Source of the DNA: Halomonas sp.
GTDB lineage: Bacteria; Pseudomonadota; Gammaproteobacteria; Pseudomonadales; Halomonadaceae
NCBI RefSeq assembly: GCF_011050415.1
Contig: NZ_DRFS01000019.1
Coordinates: forward strand, 248,001 to 312,000
Direction: 5' to 3'
Length of the DNA: 64,000 bases
Position 1 is the first letter of the stretch, and every line of letters starts with the position of its first letter. Both the position numbers and the translations under genes were made by a program. The notes below the pieces were generated by a model that saw only the letters and a program-made list of their open reading frames with translations, did no database searches and was not told where the DNA came from. Of this stretch, positions 19,864 through 28,005 are shown in pieces.

Positions 19864-20934
19864 TCAGCGGGTTCGAGGGTCGACGATTCGGTAGAGCAAA
19901 TCGCAGAGTAGGTTGAGGACGACGAAGATAATGCCAATCAACAGCGTGCAGCCGACGACGGCGTTCATGTCGCCAGCGAGCAGTGCATTGGTCAGATAGC
20001 GCCCGAAGCCGGGCCAGGCGAACACGGTCTCGGTCAGCACCGCGCCCTCAAGCAGGAACGCATAGGAGAGCACCACTACCGTGAGTACCTGCACGGCGAT
20101 ATTGCGAAACGCGTGGATCCATACGGTGCGAGCCCAAGAGAGTCCCTTGACGCGGGCGGTGATGACGTACTCCTGACTGAGCTGCTCGATCATAAAGCTA
20201 CGCGTCATGCGACTGATGAAGGCCAGGGCGCCAAGCCCGAGAATAGAGGCCGGCAGGATGATATGACCGAAGACGTTGCGAAACGCCACCCATTGGCCCG
20301 CCAGTGCAGTATCGACCAGGTAGAAACCGGTGACGCGGATCAGGTCAAATTCGTGAATCATGTTGATCCGCCCAGGACCGCCGATCCAGCCGAGCGTGGC
20401 ATAGAAAAGTACCAGTCCCATCAGCCCAAGCCAGAAATTAGGCGCTGAGTAGCCCACCAGTCCTACCACCCTTACGATATGGTCGATCCAGGAACCACGA
20501 TACATCGCCGAAAACACCCCCGCCGGGATGCCGAGCCCGGTACCGATGATGATGGCCACCGTGGCCAGCTCGAGGGTGGCGGGGAATACCCGGGTGATGT
20601 CGTCGATGACCGGCCGACCGGTGGTCAGTGCAGTGCCGAAATCCAGAACGAGAACGCCGCGAAGGTAGTCTAGAAACTGGATCAGCAAGGGCTGATCGAG
20701 ACCTAACTGGCGATACATGGCGTCGTAGGCAGCCTGGCTTATGTTATCGCCGAGTACCGCGACCACCGGATCCAGAGGTAACAGCCTGCCGATAAAGAAG
20801 GTCAGTGCCACTAATCCAAACAGTGTGATGACCGTGGACAAGATCGCCTTAACGCTGGACCAGGCCCAGCCGGGAACCGCCAGGACGGCTCCCGGACGTG
20901 ATGCAGAGGTCGACCTCGCGGAAGAGTCTGTCAT
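19864..20934 (-). CDS. Peptide/opine ABC transporter permease (DppB type)
   Basis: This 356-residue inner-membrane permease has six predicted helices, the N-terminal segment FFIGRLLPLDPV, and the coupling motif near QEYVITARVKGLSWART. Length and order match DppB/OppB proteins. The ATG at 20934 follows AGGGGG and lies 8 bases after the binding-protein stop. A longer upstream frame to 20991 overlaps that gene and lacks support. Confidence 0.9.
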   Translation of the reverse strand: MTDSSARSTSASRPGAVLAVPGWAWSSVKAILSTVITLFGLVALTFFIGRLLPLDPVVAVLGDNISQAAYDAMYRQLGLDQPLLIQFLDYLRGVLVLDFGTALTTGRPVIDDITRVFPATLELATVAIIIGTGLGIPAGVFSAMYRGSWIDHIVRVVGLVGYSAPNFWLGLMGLVLFYATLGWIGGPGRINMIHEFDLIRVTGFYLVDTALAGQWVAFRNVFGHIILPASILGLGALAFISRMTRSFMIEQLSQEYVITARVKGLSWARTVWIHAFRNIAVQVLTVVVLSYAFLLEGAVLTETVFAWPGFGRYLTNALLAGDMNAVVGCTLLIGIIFVVLNLLCDLLYRIVDPRTR

Positions 20935-20942
20935 TACGCCCC

Positions 20943-22571
20943 CTATTTCGACGCTAGGGTGTAGTAGGTGCGAAATCCGTTCCAAGACCAATCCTGGATC
21001 TCGTTGCGCACGCCTGCGACGTTGTACATCTGGAACATGATGGCCATCGGGCCCGTCTCCATCACGTCGCGCTGCAACTCGGCATACAGTTGGTCGCGGT
21101 GGTCGGGGTCTGCTTCCAGTAGTGCTTCCTCGACCCGCGCGTTGAGCTCCTCGTCATAGAAGGCGGCCCGCCAAGCAGGGTACTGGGTCAACTGCGCCTC
21201 GGCGCTGTTGTCGGGGTTGTATACCAGACGCGAGGCGTTGCCATGGGCGTCGGGCACAGACGTCTGCCAGGCCAGCATGGCACTCTGGTACTCACGACCG
21301 CGAACGCGGGCGAAGAGTTGTGCATTGGCCATGCGCTCAAGGTCAAGGCGGATGCCCACTTGCGAGGCGTTCTGTTGCACACTTTGGGCGATCGGTGCGG
21401 AGTGGGGCAGGGTGCCGTAGATGACGTTGGCCTGGAAACCCTCGGTGAAACCGGCTTCGGCCAGCAGCTCGCGGGCCCGCTCAAGGTCGAGGCTGAAGGG
21501 TTGACCCTCATCCTCGTCCAGAGCGCCGATAGCGCCCAGTTGCACGAAGCTTGCCCGCGGCACGCCAAGGGCGTTCATGACCGAGTCTCCTAACCCTTCG
21601 TAATCGATCAGGTAGCGCATTGCCAAGCGTACCTCGGGGTGAGCAAATCGCTCATCCTCAAGATTGAAGATCCAGAAGAACAGCTGAGGGCGTAGGGTCT
21701 GTTCAATGGTGACGGTACTTGAACCCGATAGGTCGGCTAGGTCGTCGGGGCCAAGGTCGCGGGCTACATCAACATCACCCTGCTCCAGAAGTAGGCGCTG
21801 GGTGCCGGGTTCGGAGACATGGCGCACGAAGATGCGCGACAGCGTTGGCCGGTCGCCCCAGTATTCGTCGTTGGCTTCGAGGATCAGCGCCTCCCCCGCG
21901 TCCCAACGTGACAATCGGTAGGGGCCGACACAGGCGGTGCGCGTGGTGAGGTAGCGGTTGCCATAATCGCCATCCTCCTCGTGCTCCATGATCAACTGGC
22001 TATCAAGCACGGAGGAGGCTTGGTTGGCAGCGATAGCATGCATAATCAGGTTGACGGGATAGGGCTTATCGAGGCGCATCACCAACGTTTCGTCGTCCAC
22101 TGCCTCGATCATTTCCTCGACGTTGTCGCTGGTGAAGCCATACTCGGTCAGTGTCGCGGCGGCGCCAAAGCCGAGATGCACGACACGCTGCAACGACCAA
22201 GCAACATCATGCGCCATGACCGGATTGCCCGAGGGGAAGGTGGCCCCTGTCCGCAGGTGGAAGGTAATCTCCCGACCATCTTCGGAAACATCCCAGTCAT
22301 GGGCGAAGCCGGGCTGAATCTTGCGCTCGTCCTCGGGAGCGAAATTGACCAGTGCATCGCAGGTATTTTGGATCAGTTCGTTGGTGACAACTTCGCCGCT
22401 CTGTGCCGGATCGAAGGTGCTGATCGCATCGATGTTCCACGCCATCACCAGGGTGTTCGGCGGCGTGGCGGCGCTGGCGGCAGAGGCTGCGGCAAAGAGT
22501 GCGATAGCGGTAGCGCCCCTACGCAGGCCGCGGGCGTTTCGCAGTGATGCCTTTAGTGTCATTGTCGGCAT
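20943..22571 (-). CDS. ABC transporter substrate-binding protein, peptide/opine (SBP family 5)
   Basis: This 542-residue periplasmic protein begins with an Arg-rich n-region and hydrophobic core, with probable cleavage after Ala34 (SAASA/AT). The mature protein has the family-5 layout for dipeptides, oligopeptides, nickel or opines, including the TFDPAQSGEVVTNEL opening and a C-terminal hinge domain. The start follows AGGAT by 7 bases. It would determine the specificity of the Dpp-type importer encoded downstream. The ligand cannot be read from the sequence, but neighbouring hydrolases suggest an N-acylated or amide-linked compound. Confidence 0.9.
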   Translation of the reverse strand: MPTMTLKASLRNARGLRRGATAIALFAAASAASAATPPNTLVMAWNIDAISTFDPAQSGEVVTNELIQNTCDALVNFAPEDERKIQPGFAHDWDVSEDGREITFHLRTGATFPSGNPVMAHDVAWSLQRVVHLGFGAAATLTEYGFTSDNVEEMIEAVDDETLVMRLDKPYPVNLIMHAIAANQASSVLDSQLIMEHEEDGDYGNRYLTTRTACVGPYRLSRWDAGEALILEANDEYWGDRPTLSRIFVRHVSEPGTQRLLLEQGDVDVARDLGPDDLADLSGSSTVTIEQTLRPQLFFWIFNLEDERFAHPEVRLAMRYLIDYEGLGDSVMNALGVPRASFVQLGAIGALDEDEGQPFSLDLERARELLAEAGFTEGFQANVIYGTLPHSAPIAQSVQQNASQVGIRLDLERMANAQLFARVRGREYQSAMLAWQTSVPDAHGNASRLVYNPDNSAEAQLTQYPAWRAAFYDEELNARVEEALLEADPDHRDQLYAELQRDVMETGPMAIMFQMYNVAGVRNEIQDWSWNGFRTYYTLASK

Positions 22572-22645
22572 ATCGGTATCCTATAGAGTTGCTGATGATC
22601 GAGATTGCCCCGCCAGGAAAGGCGGGCAGTGGTAGCGTCGGTCTG

Positions 22646-24076
22646 TTACACGTCGACTGGGCGCGGTTGGATTGGTGGTTTGACCTCGGGAGGAATCGGA
22701 CAGACATAGGGCTTGCGAGCGAGCCTGGCCTGATGATCGCGCTTCGCTTCTGCCATCACGACGGGATTTTCGAGGACATCAAGCGCCGTGCCGGCCATGA
22801 TCTTGGCGGCATGCACCAACCCCTTGTGTGCCGCAGGGACCTTGCCCTGGGCAGTGATCTGCCACGAATGCCCGGCGGTGCCGATGGCATGGGTGGTGAC
22901 CCGGGCCTGCACGGTGGGCACGACCCAGCTCACATCGCCGAGGTCGGTGGAGCCCATCATCGGCTCGCCCTTGGCGCCGAACGGCACAATAAAATCGCAT
23001 AGTGGCAGATCGGCAACAGGCTCAAGGCCGAGGCGCGCATAGTCGTTGGCGATATCCTCCTCGCTCAGCGTGGCCTGAATCTCGCGGGCGAAGGCGCGGT
23101 CCTGCTCGTCGAACGGCACCGGGCCCAGCGCCTCCATGACATGCTGCATGCTGCGCTCCAGCGGGGTATTACCGAGCAGATTGGAGACCGCGCTCATGAT
23201 GCTGATCTCGACCTCGGTCTCGGTCATCATCGCCGCGCCGTGGGCGACCTTCTGGACGCGGGCATTGAGGGCTTGCATGCCGGCCAAGTCGCGTGCACGA
23301 ATGGCGTAGCGCACGGCGGCATATCCCTGAACCACGTTGGGCGCGATGCCCCCCGAGTCGAGCATGGCGTAATGGATGCGTGCGCTCGAGGGCATATGTT
23401 CGCGCATGTAATTAACGCCGACGCTCATCAGCTCCACGGCATCCAACGCGCTTCGACCAAGATGCGGTGCGGCGGCGGCATGAGAGGAACGGCCGGTGAA
23501 GGCAAAGTCCATGCGTGTATTGGCCAGGGACTGGGCATCGTCGACATGGGTGAAGGAGGCTGGGTGCCAGCACAGAGCGATATCGACGTCGTCGAAGGCG
23601 CCCTCGCGAACCATAAACGCCTTGGCGGCACCGCCCTCCTCGGCAGGGCAGCCGTAGTAGCGCACTCGGCAGGGAGTACCGGTCGACTCTAAGTAGTCCT
23701 TCATGGCCGTCGCGGCTAGCAGCGCCGCCGACCCCAGCATGTTATGCCCGCAGCCATGACCATAGCCGTTACCTGGTAACGGGCGGGGCTCGGCCACGCC
23801 AGCTTCCTGGCTCAGACCGGGCAGGGCGTCGTACTCGCCGAGAAAGGCGATTACTGGGCCGCCGCTGCCGGCCTCGCCCATCACGGCTGTGGGAATGCTG
23901 GCAACACTGTCGCTGATGGTGAAGCCTTGCAATTCAAGCATGCGGCGATGTTCGGCCACCGATCGATACTCGGTATAGGCGATCTCCGGCGTGCTCCAGA
24001 TCCGGTCGCTTAGCGCTTCGAATAGTCCTCGCTTCTCGTCGACCAGATGCCAAAGCTGCTGTACTACATCACTCAT
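22646..24076 (-). CDS. M20-family amidohydrolase, AbgB-like
   Basis: This 476-residue protein has the M20 metal site: GHGCGHN (106-112) and Glu146-Glu147 in CPAEEGG, with a central dimerisation domain. Length and sequence resemble AbgB, a subunit of p-aminobenzoyl-glutamate hydrolase, and related amidohydrolases that split N-acyl amino acids. No signal peptide is present, so it acts in the cytoplasm. The ATG at 24076 follows AGGAG by 7 bases. It lies between a peptidase and the importer genes in one leftward operon. No AbgA partner is present, so it probably acts alone on an imported amide. Confidence 0.88.
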   Translation of the reverse strand: MSDVVQQLWHLVDEKRGLFEALSDRIWSTPEIAYTEYRSVAEHRRMLELQGFTISDSVASIPTAVMGEAGSGGPVIAFLGEYDALPGLSQEAGVAEPRPLPGNGYGHGCGHNMLGSAALLAATAMKDYLESTGTPCRVRYYGCPAEEGGAAKAFMVREGAFDDVDIALCWHPASFTHVDDAQSLANTRMDFAFTGRSSHAAAAPHLGRSALDAVELMSVGVNYMREHMPSSARIHYAMLDSGGIAPNVVQGYAAVRYAIRARDLAGMQALNARVQKVAHGAAMMTETEVEISIMSAVSNLLGNTPLERSMQHVMEALGPVPFDEQDRAFAREIQATLSEEDIANDYARLGLEPVADLPLCDFIVPFGAKGEPMMGSTDLGDVSWVVPTVQARVTTHAIGTAGHSWQITAQGKVPAAHKGLVHAAKIMAGTALDVLENPVVMAEAKRDHQARLARKPYVCPIPPEVKPPIQPRPVDV

Positions 24077-24102
24077 TGTGATTCTCCTGCGGTAAGTCGG
24101 CG

Positions 24103-25905
24103 TCACAGGTGACGCTCGAGAAAGGATGCCAGGGTAGCGAATACGCGCAGGCGATCTTCACGGCGCGTGAAGCCATGACCAGCATGAGGTACGCGTAGAT
24201 ACTTGACCGGCCTACCCAGTCCGCGCAGACAGGCGTACACCATTTCGCTCTCGCTGGGCGGCACGCGGGGATCGTCCATGCCATGGACGATCAATAGGGG
24301 TACGTCGATATCTGCGATGCGATGGATCGGCGAGAAACGCTCCAAGGCGCTCTTGTGACGTTGGGGATCCCCATACTCGGCGGCACGCAACTTACGGCGC
24401 CACGGGCCGGTGGTCTCAAGCAGGGTCAGGAAATTGGCAATGCCGTAGAACTCGATTCCCAGTGCCCAGCGCCCGGGGTACTCGGTCAAGGCCGCGAGCA
24501 CCATGAAGCCCCCATAGGAGCGGCCATAAACGGCCACGCGTCGCTGGTCGACATCGCGTTGCTCGGCGATCCAGCCGCGCACGGCATCGAGATCGGCGAC
24601 GCTATCCATGCGCAACTCCCGATCGTCGAGGTGCAGGTAGCGACGCCCATAGCCCGTACTGCCGCGTACATTGGGCGCAACGACACGGATACCTTGTGCC
24701 AACAGGTATTGCAGGTCGGCGCGGAAGGTCGGCCTCCACTGCGCCTCGGGCCCGCCGTGGACCAATACCATCACGGGGTAGCCGGCCGGGGGCATCGGCG
24801 TCGCCGGCTGGTATATCAAGCAGGGCACGCTGAGACCGTCGAAGCTGACGACGCGTTCGACGCTTGGCTCGATAAAGTCATCAAGATTGACGCCGGCCCG
24901 TGTCGAGCGAGTGATAGGACTTGCAGTACCGCGCTGTGGGTCGATCCGCCAGATCTCGCTAGGACGGCTGGCGCTTTCGCAGGAGAGCAGCAGCTCGTCG
25001 CTCAGTACTGGCCAGTTGAGCGTAGCGATGACACCCTGGGGCAGTCCATCGACGATTTGCTGAGTACCATCTATGAGTCCGTGAAGTAACAGTACGCTCC
25101 AGCCTTCCCGATTGACCACCAGGGCCACCTGGTCGCGTTTTGGCGAGAGTGCATAGGCCTCGATATCTGCGTCATCGAAGGTGGCGTGCCATTCCAGTGT
25201 CTCGGTTAGAAGCGAATAGCGCATTAGGCCCTGAAACTCACGGCCGTGATCGCTGATCATCAACAGCGCGTGTCCATCATCGACGAAGCGAGGTGCACTG
25301 TAGCGTGCTCGATCTCGAGGCGGCAGCAATGGGGCATAGTCCCCCGAGGCGAGATCGAAGCGAAAGAGCTGCTGGTCGCTCAGCGAGTGTCGCGCGTCGC
25401 GGATCAGTAGTGCCTCTCCCTCGGGGAAAAAGGCCAGCACTTCGCGAAACCCACTGTCCTGGTGGACACAGCGAGTCTCGCGACTGACCATGTCCATGAC
25501 ATAGATATCCAAGTGATGCCGATCGCGAGCGTTTGCGCAGTAGGCGATGCGCGCCCCGTCCGGTGACCAGGCGCCCCATAAAGGCATCACGCTGGGATCA
25601 TGATCGAGCGCCACGGCTGGAGCGCAGGCCTCGGGTACCAGCCATAACTGGTGCCGTTCATCGCCGCCGCAATCGCTGGTGAAGATCAGGTCGCGGCTCG
25701 TAGGGCTGAAAGCGATGGTGCCTACCGGCTCGTCGCACTGGGTGAGGCGCCAAGGCGCGCCACCGCCCAGCGGCGCTAGCCAGACCTGGTCAATGCCGCT
25801 TTCGTCACTCAGATAGGCCAGCAGTGTGGCATCACCAGAAACGCTCGGCGACCTGGCGCTGCATAGATTCTGCATCGTCGCCATTGAAGGAGGGGAAGCG
25901 TTCAC
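24103..25905 (-). CDS. S9-family (prolyl-oligopeptidase-type) peptidase
   Basis: This 600-residue protein has an N-terminal beta-propeller region with repeated SPDG/SP-type strands and a C-terminal alpha/beta-hydrolase domain. The catalytic residues are Ser463 in GRSYGG, an Asp near 544 in HGMDDPRVP, and His577 in HAGHGF. This is the layout of acylaminoacyl-peptidase and dipeptidyl-peptidase relatives. There is no signal peptide. The start is a GTG at 25905, after AGGAG, overlapping the stop of a small upstream frame (GTGA). It would trim short or N-capped peptides after import. Confidence 0.88.
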   Translation of the reverse strand: MNASPPSMATMQNLCSARSPSVSGDATLLAYLSDESGIDQVWLAPLGGGAPWRLTQCDEPVGTIAFSPTSRDLIFTSDCGGDERHQLWLVPEACAPAVALDHDPSVMPLWGAWSPDGARIAYCANARDRHHLDIYVMDMVSRETRCVHQDSGFREVLAFFPEGEALLIRDARHSLSDQQLFRFDLASGDYAPLLPPRDRARYSAPRFVDDGHALLMISDHGREFQGLMRYSLLTETLEWHATFDDADIEAYALSPKRDQVALVVNREGWSVLLLHGLIDGTQQIVDGLPQGVIATLNWPVLSDELLLSCESASRPSEIWRIDPQRGTASPITRSTRAGVNLDDFIEPSVERVVSFDGLSVPCLIYQPATPMPPAGYPVMVLVHGGPEAQWRPTFRADLQYLLAQGIRVVAPNVRGSTGYGRRYLHLDDRELRMDSVADLDAVRGWIAEQRDVDQRRVAVYGRSYGGFMVLAALTEYPGRWALGIEFYGIANFLTLLETTGPWRRKLRAAEYGDPQRHKSALERFSPIHRIADIDVPLLIVHGMDDPRVPPSESEMVYACLRGLGRPVKYLRVPHAGHGFTRREDRLRVFATLASFLERHL

Positions 25906-26225
25906 CGTGCCCGCTCCTGTGCAGATCCCGAACAGGGTGAGTCCAGGAGAAAATTACGCCGGGCGGGCTCGCTGACAGTCAACCGTGAATGATAGGCACT
26001 TAGCCGATAGTCGCGTTCGCTCTTAGGCACAATGATGATGATAGTTTTACAGTGACCGGGCTTGAATCCGATGCAGAGGCCGTGGTGCAGGGCAAGAGAC
26101 GGGATACCACCGGGCTGGCTATGTTCGAAATATAGGGTATGGCTTGGCGAGACGCTCAGATAACCGGGCTGGCTTGGCTTGCAGGCAGTATCGTTGTGCA
26201 AATCATGAAGTGAGACCTGATCCAT
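25902..26225 (-). CDS. Small unrecognised protein upstream of the peptidase gene
   Basis: This frame encodes 107 residues and starts after GGGAG, 5 bases before ATG 26225. Its TGA overlaps the peptidase GTG, which suggests translational coupling. I recognise no family. It contains a short hydrophobic stretch (CKTIIIIVPK) near residue 60, is rich in His and Ser, and has no signal peptide. It could be a leader protein or the N-terminal remnant of a larger regulator or sensor gene. Coding status is plausible but not certain. Confidence 0.4.
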   Translation of the reverse strand: MDQVSLHDLHNDTACKPSQPGYLSVSPSHTLYFEHSQPGGIPSLALHHGLCIGFKPGHCKTIIIIVPKSERDYRLSAYHSRLTVSEPARRNFLLDSPCSGSAQERAR

Positions 26226-26246
26226 GTTGACTCCCGGATATTACCG

Positions 26247-26261
26247 TCAAGGCGACCTTGA
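26247..26261. promoter_or_regulatory. Candidate operator for the leftward peptide operon
   Basis: TCAAGG-CGA-CCTTGA is a perfect inverted repeat 22 bases upstream of the first start codon of the operon (26225). Position and symmetry suit a repressor or activator site. No protein can be assigned to it from the sequence. Confidence 0.4.
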
Positions 26262-26445
26262 GATTAAGATATCTGTGATGCCGTAAAATATACTTTGGTG
26301 GAGTGCCAACTCATCGTCCAATCAAGATTTGGAATGCCGCATTCCGTTTCTGCAAAGCATCAACGGATCATCCCAATCTGAACTGCGCCCCGAAGGCTGG
26401 GCATCTAGTCCAATCTTCAGAGTGTTTTTTATGAAGTGATATCAC

Positions 26446-26503
26446 GAGGGGGTGGCTGGTTGGGCAGCAGTTTTCACGCAGATGGGTATTTGTGAGGGGG
26501 TGG
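26446..26503. repeat. Short direct repeats GAGGGGGTGG
   Basis: GAGGGGGTGG occurs at 26446-26455 and 26494-26503, 48 bases apart. Each copy is followed by a loosely similar G-rich tract. They may be remnants of a rearrangement at this border; no function is evident. Confidence 0.35.
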
Positions 26504-26586
26504 CGGGATGGGCTGGCCACAGAGCCAGCCTGGGGTTCTGTTCGATACCCTTGAACGTAGCACTAATGAGGAATTTAGCCTTTATC

Positions 26587-28005
26587 TCAAGATGGCAATA
26601 TCCTGCCAGGATTCATCAATCCCTTGGGGTCAAACAGCGCTTTAACACCACTGATCAGCTCCCGCTCAATGGGCGATAGCCGCGCTAAATAGGGCGCTTG
26701 CTTGGTGCGGCCAATGCCGTGCTCCGCGCTGATGCTGCCGTGAAAGTCGTCGAGTACTCCAAACAGCCGCTCCTCCAGGTCGTGCAGGTGAGCTCTCTTA
26801 TCGCTATCCGCCATTGTCGAGGGCGGCAGGATATTGAAGTGCAGATTGCCGTCGCCCACATGCCCGTAGGCAATGATTTCGCACTCGGGTGAAGCAGCCA
26901 TCACCACCTCGCTTGCCCGGGTAACGAAGTCGGGTATCGCCGAGATGGGTACCGAGATATCGGTGCGCAGATGCTCGCCGCGCCGCCGTTGGCCTTCCAG
27001 CATACTTTCGCGGAACTGCCATAGCTGGGCGGATTGGGTATCGCTGGAGGCCAGCGCGCCATCCAGCACCAGCTCACGTGCCATGCCGGTTTCCAGCAAT
27101 TGCTCCAGCATCGAACCTAGGTCTAACGGCCCCGTGGCGGCAACTTCCATCAATACGTACCAGGGGTAGGCGCACTCCATCGGGTCGCGTAGCTCAGGGG
27201 TTGCTTCGATGGCGAGCTCAATACAGCGGCGAGGTATCAGCTCGAATGCGGTCAGCAGATCGCAGCAGTCGCGACGGGCCAAACCATACAGATCAATCAC
27301 CGCCTGAACGGAGGGCAGGCCGAGCAGGGCGGTGCGGTTCTGGGTAGGGCGCGGCGAGAGCTTTAACACCGCACCGGTCACAATGCCCAGGGTGCCTTCG
27401 CTGCCTAAAAACAGTTGCTGAAGGTCGTAGCCGCGGTTGTCTTTATGTAGCGCGTTAAGACTTTCCCACAGGCGGCCATCAGGGAGAACCACTTCAAACC
27501 CCAATACCAGCTCGCGCATCATGCCGTAGCGCAGCACGTTAAGCCCGCCCGCATTGGTGGCGATATTGCCGCCGATCTGACAGCTGCCCTGGGCGCCTAA
27601 TGAAAGTGGGAAGTCGCAGTCATGTTCAAAGGCGGCCAGCTTAACGTTCTCGAGAATACAGCCCGCGTCTACGGTGATGGTGAAGTTGACCGGATCAATG
27701 GCGCGCACGCTATTTAAGCGCTCCAAGCTGATGACCAGCTCCTGACCGTTCGCGGCGGGCAAGGCGCCGGCCACCAAGCCGCTATGGCCTCCCTGGGGCG
27801 TCATTGCGACGCCTCGCTCATAGCAGCGCTTCACTACTTCGGCGACTTCTGCGGTACTGCTCGGGCGGGCCACGGCCAGCGGCATGCCCAGGGTATCGCC
27901 TGCCCAGTCGCTGACGTAGCGCGCCATGGCGTCTGGCTCGCGCAGCAGACCACGCTCGCCCAGTAGGCTGGTTAGCTCATTGAGAAAGGCAGTGGTGTCG
28001 CTCAT
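26587..28005 (-). CDS. FAD-binding oxidoreductase, D-2-hydroxy-acid dehydrogenase type
   Basis: This 472-residue protein has the FAD_binding_4 domain (TPQGGHSGLVAGALP, GGNIATNAGGLNVLRYG, LFLGSEGTLGIVT) and the C-terminal FAD_oxidase_C domain with YGHVGDGNLHFN and EHGIGRTK. It belongs with D-2-hydroxyglutarate and D-lactate dehydrogenases, which oxidise D-2-hydroxy acids and pass electrons to an acceptor. The ATG at 28005 forms TGATG with the preceding stop and follows AGGAAGAGG; an upstream ATG at 28023 lies inside the neighbouring gene. It could remove D-2-hydroxyglutarate or a hydroxy acid formed in pentonate catabolism. Confidence 0.88.
   Translation of the reverse strand: MSDTTAFLNELTSLLGERGLLREPDAMARYVSDWAGDTLGMPLAVARPSSTAEVAEVVKRCYERGVAMTPQGGHSGLVAGALPAANGQELVISLERLNSVRAIDPVNFTITVDAGCILENVKLAAFEHDCDFPLSLGAQGSCQIGGNIATNAGGLNVLRYGMMRELVLGFEVVLPDGRLWESLNALHKDNRGYDLQQLFLGSEGTLGIVTGAVLKLSPRPTQNRTALLGLPSVQAVIDLYGLARRDCCDLLTAFELIPRRCIELAIEATPELRDPMECAYPWYVLMEVAATGPLDLGSMLEQLLETGMARELVLDGALASSDTQSAQLWQFRESMLEGQRRRGEHLRTDISVPISAIPDFVTRASEVVMAASPECEIIAYGHVGDGNLHFNILPPSTMADSDKRAHLHDLEERLFGVLDDFHGSISAEHGIGRTKQAPYLARLSPIERELISGVKALFDPKGLMNPGRILPS

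Larger units (their letters stand above)
26226..26586. other. Non-coding region between the peptide operon and the FAD dehydrogenase gene
   Basis: This 361-base stretch holds no convincing gene. It contains the 15-base palindrome at 26247-26261, AT-rich DNA with candidate promoter elements at about 26262-26300 for the leftward operon, and two GAGGGGGTGG direct repeats (26446 and 26494). It marks the right border of the segment whose left border holds the dehydrogenase-tail remnant. Confidence 0.5.

Noticed and set aside
22519..23692. Several plus-strand frames opposite the M20 amidohydrolase and binding-protein genes
   Set aside because: They are antisense to genes with intact metal-site and signal-peptide features and have no supporting signals.
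24322..25089. A 255-codon open frame on the plus strand opposite the S9 peptidase gene
   Set aside because: It covers the region encoding the peptidase catalytic Ser. It has no family features and no plausible ribosome site, so it is a shadow frame.
13481..26586. Foreign base composition of the peptide operon segment
   Set aside because: Sampled lines have about 57-60% GC, similar to neighbouring genes such as those at 26.6-30.5 kb. I see no clear contrast by eye, so composition is not used as evidence of transfer.
13408..26660. Direct-repeat attachment site from recent site-specific integration
   Set aside because: The two dehydrogenase tails are only about 75% identical, and there is no integrase or tRNA gene. 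A recent integration would leave near-identical repeats, so I keep only the relic interpretation.
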